A stretch of DNA of 64,000 nt from an uncultured Rhizobium sp. (GCA_945952045.1 CAMFHE010000015.1:44361-108360), one strand, 5' to 3'. Shown: positions 9,658-21,067, counted from the first letter of the stretch. Notes: a model not told the origin generated them from the sequence alone. Made by a program: numbers and translations.

Positions 9658-10116
9658 ATGGCCGGACTGCAGGACGATATCCAGCTTCTGTCGAACGTGC
9701 CGCTGTTTGCCGGCATGAGCGACGACCAGTTGCGGCTGGTCGCCTTCGGGGCGGAGCGGCGGCGCTTGTCGCCGGGACAGGCGCTGTTTCGCGAACATGC
9801 GCCGGCCGAATGCGCCTATATCGTCGCCGACGGTGCAATCGACCTGACGATCACCGGCCGCGACGGCAAGCCGGAACTGCGCGAAACCGTGCCTGCCGGC
9901 ACGCTGCTCTCGGAAATCGCCCTGATCACCCTGGTCGAGCGCAAATATACCGCAACGGCGCGCGGCGATGCCGAGGTGCTGCGCATCACCCGCGCCCTGT
10001 TCCAGCGGCTGATGGAGGAATATCCCCCCGTCGCTGCGCTGGTGCAGGCTCGCCTCAAGCAGAACCTCGCCGCCATGGTCGAGGGCATCGGCGCGCTCGA
10101 CAGCCATTTCGGCTAA
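9658..10116 (+). CDS. Cyclic nucleotide-binding domain protein
   Basis: 152 residues forming one CRP-like cNMP-binding beta-barrel (about residues 15-130: PLFAGMSDDQLR, YIVADGAIDLTI, LSEIALI). There is no helix-turn-helix, so it is not a transcription factor by itself. The phosphate-binding cassette is degenerate: LSEIALITLVERKYTATA lacks the usual GE-x-A...PRxAT pattern, so cyclic nucleotide binding is uncertain. It lies 66 bases after cenR on the same strand and may be cotranscribed. Confidence 0.8.
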   Translation: MAGLQDDIQLLSNVPLFAGMSDDQLRLVAFGAERRRLSPGQALFREHAPAECAYIVADGAIDLTITGRDGKPELRETVPAGTLLSEIALITLVERKYTATARGDAEVLRITRALFQRLMEEYPPVAALVQARLKQNLAAMVEGIGALDSHFG

Positions 10117-10146
10117 ACCGCCGGCCCTGCCGCTGCCTCGGAAAAC

Positions 10147-10950
10147 TTACAGATCGAAATGCGCCGTCACCGGCACATGGTCCGATGGCTGTACCCAGCC
10201 GCGCGCTTCCTTCAGGATATCGATACGCGTCAGGAGCGGCGCCAGATCCGGCGACGACCAGATATGGTCGAGGCGACGGCCGCGGTCGGCGGCGGCCCAG
10301 TCCTTGGCGCGGTAGCTCCACCAAGTGTAGAGCTTTTCGCTGGCCGGCACTTTCAGGCGCATCAGGTCTTCCCAGCCGCCGAGACGCATGATCTCAAGCA
10401 GGCCCTCGGTTTCGACTGGCGTGTGGCTGACGATCTTCAGAAGCTGCTTGTGCGACCAGACGTCATGCTCGAGCGGCGCGATGTTCAGATCGCCGACCAG
10501 GATCGAGGAGGTGTTTGCCTCCGCCGTCGATTTCAGCCGCTTCATCTCCTCGATGAAATCGAGCTTGTGGCCGAATTTCGGATTGATCGTCCGGTCCGGC
10601 TCGTCGCCGCCGGCCGGAACGTAGAAATTATGCAGGCGCACCCGGCGACCGTTACGCTCGAAGATCGCCGAGATATGGCGGGAATCGCCGACATTGCAGT
10701 AATCCTGCCGGTGATCCTCGACGAGCGGCAGGCGCGAAGCGATCGCGACGCCGTGATAACCCTTCTGGCCATGAATGATGATGTGCTCGAACCCCATGGC
10801 GCGCAGCGGCTCATACGGGAAAAGCTCGTTCGCGACCTTGGTTTCCTGCAGGCACAGGATATCCGGGCGGTGCTTGAGCACGAATTGCTGCACGATCGGC
10901 ATGCGCAACCGCACCGAATTGATGTTCCAGGTGGTGATCGAGAAAGTCAT
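10147..10950 (-). CDS. xthA: Exodeoxyribonuclease III
   Basis: 267 residues, AP endonuclease/exonuclease III of base-excision repair. Motifs in order: TWNINSVR (7-14), LQETK with metal ligand Glu36, the central NFYVPAGGDEPDR, VGDLNIAP and the C-terminal SDHVPV with catalytic His near 259. It is the cytoplasmic EEP fold. It is convergent with the preceding cNMP gene and separated from it by only 30 bases. Confidence 0.93.
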   Translation of the reverse strand: MTFSITTWNINSVRLRMPIVQQFVLKHRPDILCLQETKVANELFPYEPLRAMGFEHIIIHGQKGYHGVAIASRLPLVEDHRQDYCNVGDSRHISAIFERNGRRVRLHNFYVPAGGDEPDRTINPKFGHKLDFIEEMKRLKSTAEANTSSILVGDLNIAPLEHDVWSHKQLLKIVSHTPVETEGLLEIMRLGGWEDLMRLKVPASEKLYTWWSYRAKDWAAADRGRRLDHIWSSPDLAPLLTRIDILKEARGWVQPSDHVPVTAHFDL

Positions 10951-11024
10951 GACCCGCGCCTCTTTCCATTATCGGCGCGGTGTAGCAAGTTTCCCGGGAG
11001 GGAACAGCAAAAATCGCTGATTTT

Positions 11025-11693
11025 TTAGCGCTTCAGCGCCTTGTTGACCTCTTCATAGGGAACCTTGAACACGGACTGGTCGAACTGCACGCCGGTCTTG
11101 ACGTTGAAGATCATCACCGAGGTATCCTTGCCCTGGTTGTCGGTGATCGTCCACTGGCGCAGCTCGTAGCTCTTGGGGTCGAACATCATGGTGATGGTCG
11201 AATCGGCGAAGATCGAGCGGTCGCCGAGCACGATGGTGGTCAGGTCCGCTTCTTCCTTGACGTTGCGCACCATCTTGGTCGAGAGGTCGATGCGGTCGCT
11301 GAGCAGCAGGCTGAGCGGCGTCTTGGAGAGCGGGTAAAGGCTCCAGGTCTTCATCTTGCTGTTGCCGATGACGACGTTGTTGCCATCGGAAATCACCCGC
11401 ATCGGCGAGGGGGCGTCATAGTTGAAACGCAGCATGCCCGGCCGCTGGATGAAGAATTTCCCGCCGGTCTGCTCGCCGCGCGGCCCGAACTGGACGAATT
11501 CGCCCTGCATCGACTTCACCGATGAAAAATGATCGGCGATCTGCTGGGCGACGCCGCTCGGCGCCTGGGCGAAGGCGGCGGCCGGAAGAAGGCCTGCGAT
11601 CACCGCGCCGATCCCGCCGGCAAGCAGGCTGCGGCGGCTGACGCCACGGGATACCGGGCCGGCCTTCGGGGTTTCGGGGTGAAAGTCTGTCAT
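11025..11693 (-). CDS. lolA: Outer-membrane lipoprotein carrier protein LolA family
   Basis: 222 residues. It is predicted to ferry lipoproteins from LolCDE across the periplasm. The LolA fold is indicated by QGEFVQFGPRGEQTGGKFFIQRPG and the beta-rich core. The signal region reads SRRSLLAGG...AAAFA, a twin-arginine-like motif before the hydrophobic stretch, unusual for LolA. The ATG at 11693 has AAGGAGAT upstream; a longer upstream frame lacks this. It is downstream of ftsK on the same strand, the common LolA-FtsK neighbourhood. Confidence 0.85.
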   Translation of the reverse strand: MTDFHPETPKAGPVSRGVSRRSLLAGGIGAVIAGLLPAAAFAQAPSGVAQQIADHFSSVKSMQGEFVQFGPRGEQTGGKFFIQRPGMLRFNYDAPSPMRVISDGNNVVIGNSKMKTWSLYPLSKTPLSLLLSDRIDLSTKMVRNVKEEADLTTIVLGDRSIFADSTITMMFDPKSYELRQWTITDNQGKDTSVMIFNVKTGVQFDQSVFKVPYEEVNKALKR

Positions 11694-11771
11694 CTCTATC
11701 TCCTTCGTTCCGCGTCCTGCTTTTGCTGTGCCGCAATGCCGGACGCGAAACCGCTTCCTCTTTGCTGTGTC

Positions 11772-11813
11772 GCATATCCCGTTGAAACCGCGTTGCACGG
11801 TTCCTGAACATGC
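11772..11813. repeat. Diverged relative of the 44-base palindromic element
   Basis: 42 bases, beginning GCATATCCCG and ending CCTGAACATGC, with an internal GAAACCGCGTTGCAC. It aligns to the four clear copies with several mismatches and a two-base deletion. It sits in the lolA-ftsK gap. Confidence 0.45.
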
Positions 11814-11900
11814 GCTCGACTTGCTCGTGACGCAAAAACGCGGCGCCTTGATGACACCGCGTCCTGTTCGCCGGCATCGCGTTTTCGTTTCTGAAAACGC

Positions 11901-14522
<2,622 letters not shown>

Positions 14523-14615
14523 ATTTCCGGTCCGTCATCTTATTCGGTGGGACACGAATCGTACGACCGCCGCGGTCGGATTCGCGTTATTCAAGCGTAA
14601 ACTAAACCGAGAGAG

Positions 14616-14630
14616 TTAAAGTGGCATTAA
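14616..14630. promoter_or_regulatory. CtrA-type binding site upstream of ftsK
   Basis: TTAA at 14616-14619, 7 bases, TTAA at 14627-14630, followed by CC. This is the exact TTAA-N7-TTAA half-site spacing recognised by the cell-cycle regulator CtrA. It lies upstream of the division gene ftsK. Confidence 0.6.
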
Positions 14631-14743
14631 CCATCGAAACCGGCCGGGCAATTATTGCGGCTGCCTTATAAATCGGCGCAAGTCCGACGCTTTCTCCCGT
14701 TTCGAAGCAAGGTGAATGACCGTTTCATCGGGTCAACCGGACA

Positions 14744-14773
14744 TAAAAAAAGCCCGAACCGCAAGGTCCGGGC
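14744..14773 (-). terminator. Rho-independent terminator after amtB
   Basis: On the minus strand GCCCGGACC / GGTTCGGGC form a stem (with one G-T pair) followed by a run of seven T. It lies about 75 bases after the amtB stop. Confidence 0.8.
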
Positions 14774-14846
14774 CAAAGGCGATCCGGAAGACCGAACCGC
14801 GACGGGCTGTGAAGCGGCGCCGCTCAAGACGCCGCAAGCTTTTGCC

Positions 14847-16196
14847 TTATGCGTGATAGGCCGCTTCGCCATGCGAGGCGAGGTCGAGGCCTTCGCGCTC
14901 GGCTTCGACCGGCACGCGCAGACCGACGACGATGTCCGTGATCTTGTAGAGCACGATGGAGCCGATACCCGTCCAGAGAACGGTGACGACAACGGCCTTC
15001 ACCTGGGTGAAGAACTGCGCCGCCATGGTGACGCCTTCGACATAACCGACGCCGCCGAGCGAAGCGGACGCGAAGATGCCGGTCGCCAGCGCGCCAAACA
15101 GGCCGCCGATGCCGTGAACGCCGAAGACGTCGGCGGTGTCGTCATAGCCGAACTTGTTCTTGACCACCGAGACGAAGAAGTAGCACAGCGGCGAGACGAG
15201 CAGGCCCATGACGATGGCGCCCATCGGACCGACGACGCCGGCAGCCGGCGTGATGGCGACGAGGCCGGCGATCATGCCGGAGGCGCCGCCGAGCATCGAG
15301 GCCTTGCCGCGGGCAAAGGCTTCGACGGCGCACCAGGAGAGGATGGCGGCGGCGGTGGCGACGAAAGTGTTGACGGTGGCGAGCATGGCGCCGCCCGAAG
15401 CTTCAAGGTTGGAGCCGGCATTGAAGCCGAACCAGCCGACCCACAGCATCGCCGCGCCGACATAAGTCAGCGTCATCGAGTGCGGCGCCATCATGTCCTT
15501 GCCGAAGCCGACGCGCTTGCCGACCATGATCGAGCCGATCAGACCCGCAACACCGGCATTGATGTGAACGACGGTGCCGCCGGCGAAGTCGAGCGCGCCC
15601 CAGCCGAAGATCAGGCCGTTGGCATCCCAGACCATGTGGGCGATCGGGAAATAGACGAAGGTGACCCAGAGCAGGCAGAACAGCACCGCCGCGGAAAAGC
15701 GGATGCGCTCGGCGAACGCGCCGATGATCAGGCAGGGCGTGATCGCGGCGAAGGTCATCTGGAACATCACGAAGATGTATTCAGGAATGACGACGCCCTT
15801 GGTGAAGGTGGTCGCCGTCGTGGTCGGATCGACGCCGGCCAGGAAAACCTTGGCGAAACCGCCGAAGAAGGCGTTGGTCGAACCGCCGAAGGCGAAGGAA
15901 TAACCGTAGAGAACCCAGGCGATCATCACCGCGGCGGCAATGACGGTGCACTGCATCAGAACCGACAGCATGTTCTTGGCGCGCATCAGGCCGCCATAGA
16001 ACAGGCCGAGACCCGGAACGATCATGAACAGGACGAGGATCGTCGCCATGAACATGAAGGCGGTATCGCCCTTTTCCGGGACCGGAACGGCGGCGGCGGC
16101 AGGCGCGGCTTCCTGGGCGAAGGCGACGGCCGGTGCGATCAGGAGTGCGCCGGCGGCAGCAAGGCTGGAGCGGGATACAAGCGTGCGAAATGACAT
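14847..16196 (-). CDS. amtB: Ammonium transporter
   Basis: 449 residues. A cleavable signal peptide (ending AVAFA) is followed by the 11-helix Amt fold of the inner membrane. Recognisable blocks are FYGGLMRAKN, DFAGGTVVHINAG and FGVHGIGG, the last containing the second pore histidine. It imports ammonium under nitrogen limitation and is gated by GlnK. It starts 22 bases after the glnK stop, so glnK-amtB is one operon behind a sigma-54 promoter. The ATG at 16196 is chosen because it begins the signal peptide. Confidence 0.95.
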   Translation of the reverse strand: MSFRTLVSRSSLAAAGALLIAPAVAFAQEAAPAAAAVPVPEKGDTAFMFMATILVLFMIVPGLGLFYGGLMRAKNMLSVLMQCTVIAAAVMIAWVLYGYSFAFGGSTNAFFGGFAKVFLAGVDPTTTATTFTKGVVIPEYIFVMFQMTFAAITPCLIIGAFAERIRFSAAVLFCLLWVTFVYFPIAHMVWDANGLIFGWGALDFAGGTVVHINAGVAGLIGSIMVGKRVGFGKDMMAPHSMTLTYVGAAMLWVGWFGFNAGSNLEASGGAMLATVNTFVATAAAILSWCAVEAFARGKASMLGGASGMIAGLVAITPAAGVVGPMGAIVMGLLVSPLCYFFVSVVKNKFGYDDTADVFGVHGIGGLFGALATGIFASASLGGVGYVEGVTMAAQFFTQVKAVVVTVLWTGIGSIVLYKITDIVVGLRVPVEAEREGLDLASHGEAAYHA

Positions 16197-16218
16197 GAAA
16201 TAACTCCCCTTGCGCCGA

Positions 16219-16557
16219 TTACAGGGCTTCGGAATCGGTTTCGCCGGTGCGGATGCGCACGGCATGATCGATGGAATAGACGAAGATCTTGCCGTCGCCG
16301 ATCTGGCCGGTCTTGGCAGCTGCGGCAATCGCCTCGACGGCCTTGTCGGCCATGTCGGACGCAACCGCGATCTCGATCTTCAGCTTGGGCAGGAAGCTGA
16401 CGGCATACTCTGTCCCGCGATAGATTTCGGTATGCCCCTTCTGCCGCCCGTAGCCCTTGACTTCGGTAACGGTCAGGCCCTGGATGCCGAGCCCGGTGAG
16501 GGCTTCGCGCACCTCGTCCAGCTTGAACGGCTTGATGATGGCCATCACAATTTTCAT
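16219..16557 (-). CDS. glnK: P-II nitrogen regulatory protein
   Basis: 112 residues, the standard P-II length. The T-loop has the uridylylation site Tyr51 in EIYRGTEYAV, and the B-loop (ASDMADKAVEAI) and C-loop are present. It senses 2-oxoglutarate/ATP/ADP and plugs AmtB when nitrogen is abundant. Position immediately upstream of amtB argues for GlnK over GlnB. The start MKIVMAIIKP is canonical. Confidence 0.95.
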   Translation of the reverse strand: MKIVMAIIKPFKLDEVREALTGLGIQGLTVTEVKGYGRQKGHTEIYRGTEYAVSFLPKLKIEIAVASDMADKAVEAIAAAAKTGQIGDGKIFVYSIDHAVRIRTGETDSEAL

Positions 16558-16642
16558 CTGTACCCCATCCTCTCTTGCCTCGGCGCTTTGCCGATGTTCG
16601 TGCCGCTGGCGCCCAAGCGCCTGCCGCGACTGGCCTTCTTGA

Positions 16643-16659
16643 TACAAGGGGCGTGCCAG
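16643..16659 (-). promoter_or_regulatory. Sigma-54 promoter of glnK-amtB
   Basis: On the minus strand CTGGCACGCCCCTTGTA: the -24 element TGGCACG, four bases, and the -12 element TTGTA (consensus TTGCW). It is about 86 bases upstream of the glnK ATG. RpoN/NtrC control of glnK-amtB is established in proteobacteria. No clear NtrC site was found upstream, where the sequence is AT-rich. Confidence 0.75.
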
Positions 16660-16684
16660 TTTCGAGGGGACAGGGTAATTTATT

Positions 16685-16706
16685 GAAAATGCTTGGAAAT
16701 ATTTTC
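16685..16706. other. Inverted repeat upstream of the glnK promoter
   Basis: GAAAAT, 10 bases, ATTTTC, lying about 26 bases upstream of the sigma-54 element. It does not match the NtrC consensus. The following 16730-16780 stretch is strikingly AT-rich for this genome. Confidence 0.3.
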
Positions 16707-16781
16707 AGTCGACCGATGAGCGGTAAGGCCATCGTACTTAAATGATTAAAAAATAGTCAATCAAAATTTAATGTCTACTTT

Positions 16782-17666
16782 TTAGTCATCTGCTCTTTTC
16801 CGAATCAACCCTTCCTGCGCCACCGAAGCGATCAGCTGGCCGGAGCGGGAAAACAGACTGCCACGAGTCATTCCGCGCGCACCCGACGCGCTGGGGCTAT
16901 CCTGGGTGTAGAGAAGCCAGTCGTCGAGATCGACCGGGCGATGAAACCACATGGCATGGTCGAGGCTCGCCACCTGCACGGTCGGATCGAAAATCGACGT
17001 GCCATGCGCGTAAAGCGCGGTATCGATCAGCGTCATATCGGAGAGATAGGCAAGGATCGCGGTGCGAACCTGGCGGTCATCCGGCACCGCGCCATTGGTG
17101 CGCACCCAGACATCCTGGCGCGGCGGCAGCTTTTCGGAGGAAATATAGTGGGTGAAGGCGGTCGGGCGGATCTCGATCGCCCTTTCCCGCTCCCAGTAGC
17201 GCCGCACCGGTTCCGGCGCATGCGCCAGGAATTCGGCCCGCAGCCGTTCCTCGTCGGGCAGATCCTCGGGGAAGGGCACCGCCGGCATCGCCATCTGGTG
17301 ATCGAAGCCGGGTTCGTCCTTCTGGAACGAGGCCGACATCGAGAAGATCGGCTTGCCGTGCTGCACCGCCACCACCCAGCGCGTTGCAAAGCTTGCGCCA
17401 TCGCGGATACGCTCAACCTGATAAACGATGGGAACGGCGGGATCGCCTGGTCGCATGAAATAGGCATGCAGCGAATGGACGAAGCGGTCCTCGTCCACCG
17501 TGCGTTGCGCGGCCACCAGCGCCTGGGCGATGACCTGCCCGCCGAACACGCGCTGCCAGCCGGTCTGCGGGCTCAGGCCCCGAAACAGGTTTTCCTCGAT
17601 GGTCTCGATATCGAGGATGGCGATCAGCCTCTGCATGGCGGACGGCGTGCTGGCACTTTGCGACAT
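16782..17666 (-). CDS. tesB: Acyl-CoA thioesterase II
   Basis: 294 residues, double hot-dog TesB thioesterase hydrolysing medium/long acyl-CoA. Typical blocks: FGGQVIAQALVAAQRTV near residue 42, HSLHAYFMRPGDP near 65, and the C-terminal LDHAMWFHRPVDLDDWLLY and GSLFSRSGQLIASVAQEGLIR. The catalytic Asp is expected in the conserved SLDHAMWFH region. The ATG at 17666 gives the usual family N-terminus. It is divergent from the hydroxylase gene across 129 bases. Confidence 0.93.
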   Translation of the reverse strand: MSQSASTPSAMQRLIAILDIETIEENLFRGLSPQTGWQRVFGGQVIAQALVAAQRTVDEDRFVHSLHAYFMRPGDPAVPIVYQVERIRDGASFATRWVVAVQHGKPIFSMSASFQKDEPGFDHQMAMPAVPFPEDLPDEERLRAEFLAHAPEPVRRYWERERAIEIRPTAFTHYISSEKLPPRQDVWVRTNGAVPDDRQVRTAILAYLSDMTLIDTALYAHGTSIFDPTVQVASLDHAMWFHRPVDLDDWLLYTQDSPSASGARGMTRGSLFSRSGQLIASVAQEGLIRKRADD

Positions 17667-17795
17667 TTTGGTCAAACTCCGGCAGTATAAGTCTCTGACT
17701 TTTGGTCTATAAAGCAGGGCGCGTAAAGATGCGCCGCGTTTTGACGGATGCGGCGCCTTACGCGGTAACCGACGATAAAAACGGAGATGCACGCG

Positions 17796-19010
17796 ATGAT
17801 CGACATGCTGGTGGTGGGTGGCGGATATGTCGGTCTTTCGCTGGCGGTGGCGGTCAAGCACGCGGCGCCGCATCTGAGCGTCGAGATCGTCGAGGCCGCG
17901 CCCGCGGACGTCTGGAAGAAGGATCAGCGCGCCTCCGCCGTCATCGCGGCTGCGACGCAGATGCTGACAGTGCTCGGCGTCTGGGACGAGATTTTGCCGC
18001 AGGCGCAGCCGATCACCCGCATGATCATCACCGATTCGCGCACTGCCGATCCGGTTCGCCCCGTTTTCCTCACCTTCGACGGCGATGTCGCAGAAGGCCA
18101 GCCCTTCGCCCATATGGTGCCGAACGTCGCCATGGTCGCGGCCCTGCGCGGCGCCTGCGACAAGCTTGGCGTCACCATCCGCCACGGGCTGACGGCGACA
18201 AATTTCACCGCCGGCGACAATGCCGTCAGCGTCGAACTCTCCGATGGCCAGACGCTCGAAGCGCGCCTGCTCGTCGCCTGCGACGGCGTGCGCTCGAAGC
18301 TGCGCGACATGGCCGGCATCAAGACCGTTTCCTGGGAATACGGCCAATCCGGCATCGTCACCACGGTGAAACACGAGCGCCCGCATGAGGGCTGCGCCGA
18401 GGAACATTTCCTGCCCGCCGGCCCCTTCGCCATCCTGCCGCTGACCGAAAACCGTTCCTCGCTGGTCTGGACCGAACGCACCGCCGATGCGGAGCGATTG
18501 CTACGCGCCGACGATCTCGTCTTCGAAGAGGAACTGGAGCGCCGTTTTGGCCACAAGCTCGGTCACCTCACGGTGGTCGGCGACCGCAAGGCCTTTCCGC
18601 TGGGATTGACGCTGGCGCGCGATTTCATAGCCCCGCGCTTTGCGCTGGCGGGCGACGCCGCCCATGGCATCCATCCCATTTCCGGTCAGGGGCTGAACCT
18701 CGGCTTCAAGGATGTGGCGGCATTGGCCGAAACCATCGTCGAGGCAGACCGTCTCGGCCTCGATATCGGCGCGTTGACCGTGCTGGAGCGCTACCAGACC
18801 TGGCGGCGTTTCGACACCTTCCGCATGGGGGTGACGACCGACGTGCTGAACCGGCTGTTTTCCAACGATATCGGCCCCTTGCGCGTGCTGCGCGACGTCG
18901 GCCTCGGGCTGGTGGAGCGCATGCCGAAGATGAAATCCTATTTCATCGGCGAAGCCGCCGGCCTTACCGCCAAGGACAATCCCCGCCTTCTGGCCGGGGA
19001 GCAGATCTAG
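17796..19010 (+). CDS. UbiH/COQ6-family FAD-dependent hydroxylase
   Basis: 404 residues. Class A flavin monooxygenase: FAD-binding GGGYVGLS near residue 10, and the conserved GDAAHGIHPISGQGLNLGFKD near 290, shared by ubiquinone hydroxylases UbiH/UbiF/COQ6. It probably hydroxylates the ring of a ubiquinone precursor; which position cannot be told. The ATG at 17796 is preferred over 17787 because GGAG then lies at 9-base spacing. Confidence 0.88.
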   Translation: MIDMLVVGGGYVGLSLAVAVKHAAPHLSVEIVEAAPADVWKKDQRASAVIAAATQMLTVLGVWDEILPQAQPITRMIITDSRTADPVRPVFLTFDGDVAEGQPFAHMVPNVAMVAALRGACDKLGVTIRHGLTATNFTAGDNAVSVELSDGQTLEARLLVACDGVRSKLRDMAGIKTVSWEYGQSGIVTTVKHERPHEGCAEEHFLPAGPFAILPLTENRSSLVWTERTADAERLLRADDLVFEEELERRFGHKLGHLTVVGDRKAFPLGLTLARDFIAPRFALAGDAAHGIHPISGQGLNLGFKDVAALAETIVEADRLGLDIGALTVLERYQTWRRFDTFRMGVTTDVLNRLFSNDIGPLRVLRDVGLGLVERMPKMKSYFIGEAAGLTAKDNPRLLAGEQI

Positions 19011-19011
19011 A

Positions 19012-19052
19012 GTTTGTCAGGGAAACGTGGGAACCGGTTTTCCCTGACAAAC
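19012..19052. terminator. Long palindrome between convergent genes, likely bidirectional terminator
   Basis: A 14-bp perfect stem GTTTGTCAGGGAAA / TTTCCCTGACAAAC. Its inner part (GTGGGAACCGGTTTTCC) resembles the core of the 44-base palindromic elements, so it may be a related repeat acting as terminator. Confidence 0.65.
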
Positions 19053-19074
19053 GAAAACAAAGAAATTCGACATC

Positions 19075-19263
19075 CTAATCTTCGAGCTTGCGGGCTTCCG
19101 ACATCAGCATGATCGGAATGCCGTCGCGGATCGGGTAGGCGAGCTTGCCGCGCTCCGACACCAGCTCGTTGCGCTCACGGTCAAGGGTCAGGCGACCCTT
19201 GGTCAGCGGGCAGACCAGAAGGTCGAGAAGCTTGGCATCGACGCGGGCAATGTTCTCGTCCAT
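19075..19263 (-). CDS. Trm112 family protein
   Basis: 62 residues from the ATG at 19263 (an in-frame GTG lies directly before it). Small COG2835/Trm112-like protein: [14 protein letters not shown] and [16 protein letters not shown] are typical. Trm112 proteins activate methyltransferases in eukaryotes and archaea; the bacterial role is not settled. Only one cysteine remains, so a full zinc site is absent. Its start overlaps the upstream stop (TGATG), indicating translational coupling to the Lon-domain gene. Confidence 0.85.
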   Translation of the reverse strand: MDENIARVDAKLLDLLVCPLTKGRLTLDRERNELVSERGKLAYPIRDGIPIMLMSEARKLED

Positions 19264-19916
19264 CACTGCAAGACCGTGTCCGAGCCGTCGCCGGCAATGG
19301 CGAATTCGGTAATGGCGATCAGGGTTTCGGCGCGCGACTTCAGGTCCGGCGCTTCCAGCAGCGCCTGTTTTTCCGCCGGCCCGAACGGCGACATCATCGA
19401 AACGGAATTGACCAGCGTGCGGTTGCTGGCGCGCTCGACGCTGTCCCAGTCCGCCTCGAGATTATTGGCGTCGAGATAGGCGCGGAAGGCGGCGAGCAGG
19501 GCGGCGCGATCGATGGCATCATCGTCGTCGTCGGCCGTCAGATCGGTCAGGAACGGCGCGATGCGGAAGCTGCGATAGGGCTTGCCGCTCTGGACCTCTT
19601 CCACCAGCCGGTAACGGCAGATGCCGGTCAGCGAGGTGACGTAGCGCCCGTCGCCGGTCTCGGCAATCGAGGTGATCCGCCCCAGGCAACCGACGGGGCA
19701 CAATTCCGCGTGGACCTGTTCGGAATAGGAAGGCTGCACCATGCCGATGATGCGATGATGCGCAAGCGCATCGTCGAGCATCATCAGATAGCGTGGCTCG
19801 AAGATATTCAGCGGCAATTGCCCGGAGGGAAGGAGCAGCGCCCCCGACAACGGAAAGATCGGAATGGTCTCCGGAATATCCTCCGCTTTCAGATATCTGG
19901 CGTTTCCCGCTTGCAT
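19263..19916 (-). CDS. Lon N-terminal (LON substrate-binding) domain protein
   Basis: 217 residues composed of the LON substrate-binding fold ([26 protein letters not shown] near residues 18-43) without the AAA+ or protease domains of Lon. These stand-alone LON proteins are common in alphaproteobacteria; the function is not established but binding of damaged protein is suspected. It lies downstream of the YbbN-like chaperone-thioredoxin on the same strand (124-base gap) and overlaps Trm112. Confidence 0.88.
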   Translation of the reverse strand: MQAGNARYLKAEDIPETIPIFPLSGALLLPSGQLPLNIFEPRYLMMLDDALAHHRIIGMVQPSYSEQVHAELCPVGCLGRITSIAETGDGRYVTSLTGICRYRLVEEVQSGKPYRSFRIAPFLTDLTADDDDDAIDRAALLAAFRAYLDANNLEADWDSVERASNRTLVNSVSMMSPFGPAEKQALLEAPDLKSRAETLIAITEFAIAGDGSDTVLQ

Positions 19917-20040
19917 CGCTCTATCCCGTCCTCAAGCACTCCCCCGGTCCTCGATCAGGCCCGGCTCCCGGATTATGTGGGGCGGCCCGGAAAAAACACA
20001 AGTCTCATTCCGGGCTATGGCAGAGATCAGGAAGCGAGGA

Positions 20041-20994
20041 TCACGAAAACAGGATCGACGACAGCTTGCGGCGCGCCGCGATCGCCGCCGGATCCTTGAA
20101 GCCCCAGACATCGAAGAATTGCAGCAGCTGGCGGCGGGCGCCGTCATCGTCGAAGGTGCGGTCGCGCTTCATCACATAGAGAAGGTGATCGGCCGCCTCG
20201 TCGCGCCGGCCTTCGACATTGCGGATCTTGGCAAGCTTGATGCGCGCCTCGTGATGATCGGGGTTCAGCGCCAGCTCATGCTCCAGCGCCACGGGATCGC
20301 CGAGCTTGCGGGCTTCCTCGATCTGCTCGAGCTTCTTCACGACCGGCTGAAGTGCGGCATCGGCCAAGAGCGTATCGGGCAACGTGCCCAGGAATTCGCG
20401 CACCCGCTCCGGCTGCTCGGCCGCCAGAAGGCATTCGGCGATGCCGGCGATGGCCTTGGTGTTTTCGGGATCGGCCTGCAGGATGGCGCCGTAGAGTTCG
20501 CCGGCGGCATCGATATCGCCCTGCGCGAAGGCGGCATCGGCCTCTTCGAGAATTGCGGCGATCTGCGCGGCCGGATCGTCGACGGCGGGACCGGCGATGC
20601 GATCGATGAACTGGCGAATCTGGGTCTCCGGCACCGCGCCCATGAAGCCGTCGGCGGGGCGACCGTTGACGAAGGCAATGACGGCCGGGATCGACTGGAT
20701 GCCGAGCTGGCCGGGAATGGCCGGATGATCGTCGATATTGAGCTTGACCAGCTTGACGCGTCCGTTCGCCTCGTTGACCACCTTCTCGATCACCGGCGTC
20801 AGCTGCTTGCAGGGACCGCACCAGGGCGCCCAGAAATCGACCAGAACCGGTTGGTGGCGCGATTCCTCCAGAACGTCCTTCGTGAACTGCGCCGTGGTCG
20901 TGTCCTTGATGTGACCGCCCGCCGCACCCGCATTCACAGAGGCGCTCATCTGGTTGCCGAAGGAACCGCTATAGGAATCGTTCATGCCGCTCAT
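20041..20994 (-). CDS. ybbN: Thioredoxin-TPR co-chaperone, YbbN/CnoX family
   Basis: 317 residues. Thioredoxin domain (about 30-140) with active site WAPWCGPCK retaining both cysteines, followed by a TPR-like C-terminal half (about 150-290). This is the YbbN/CnoX arrangement, a holdase protecting proteins from hypochlorous and oxidative damage and handing them to chaperones. Unlike E. coli YbbN, which has a degenerate SxxC site, the CxxC is intact here. GGGAG lies 7 bases before the ATG. Confidence 0.88.
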   Translation of the reverse strand: MSGMNDSYSGSFGNQMSASVNAGAAGGHIKDTTTAQFTKDVLEESRHQPVLVDFWAPWCGPCKQLTPVIEKVVNEANGRVKLVKLNIDDHPAIPGQLGIQSIPAVIAFVNGRPADGFMGAVPETQIRQFIDRIAGPAVDDPAAQIAAILEEADAAFAQGDIDAAGELYGAILQADPENTKAIAGIAECLLAAEQPERVREFLGTLPDTLLADAALQPVVKKLEQIEEARKLGDPVALEHELALNPDHHEARIKLAKIRNVEGRRDEAADHLLYVMKRDRTFDDDGARRQLLQFFDVWGFKDPAAIAARRKLSSILFS

Positions 20995-21067
20995 CGAAAT
21001 CTCCCGCCGTGCCGCTCAACGCTTTTCGTCGCGCACTCTGTTTTCGGATTGCGCTGTAAATCGTATG

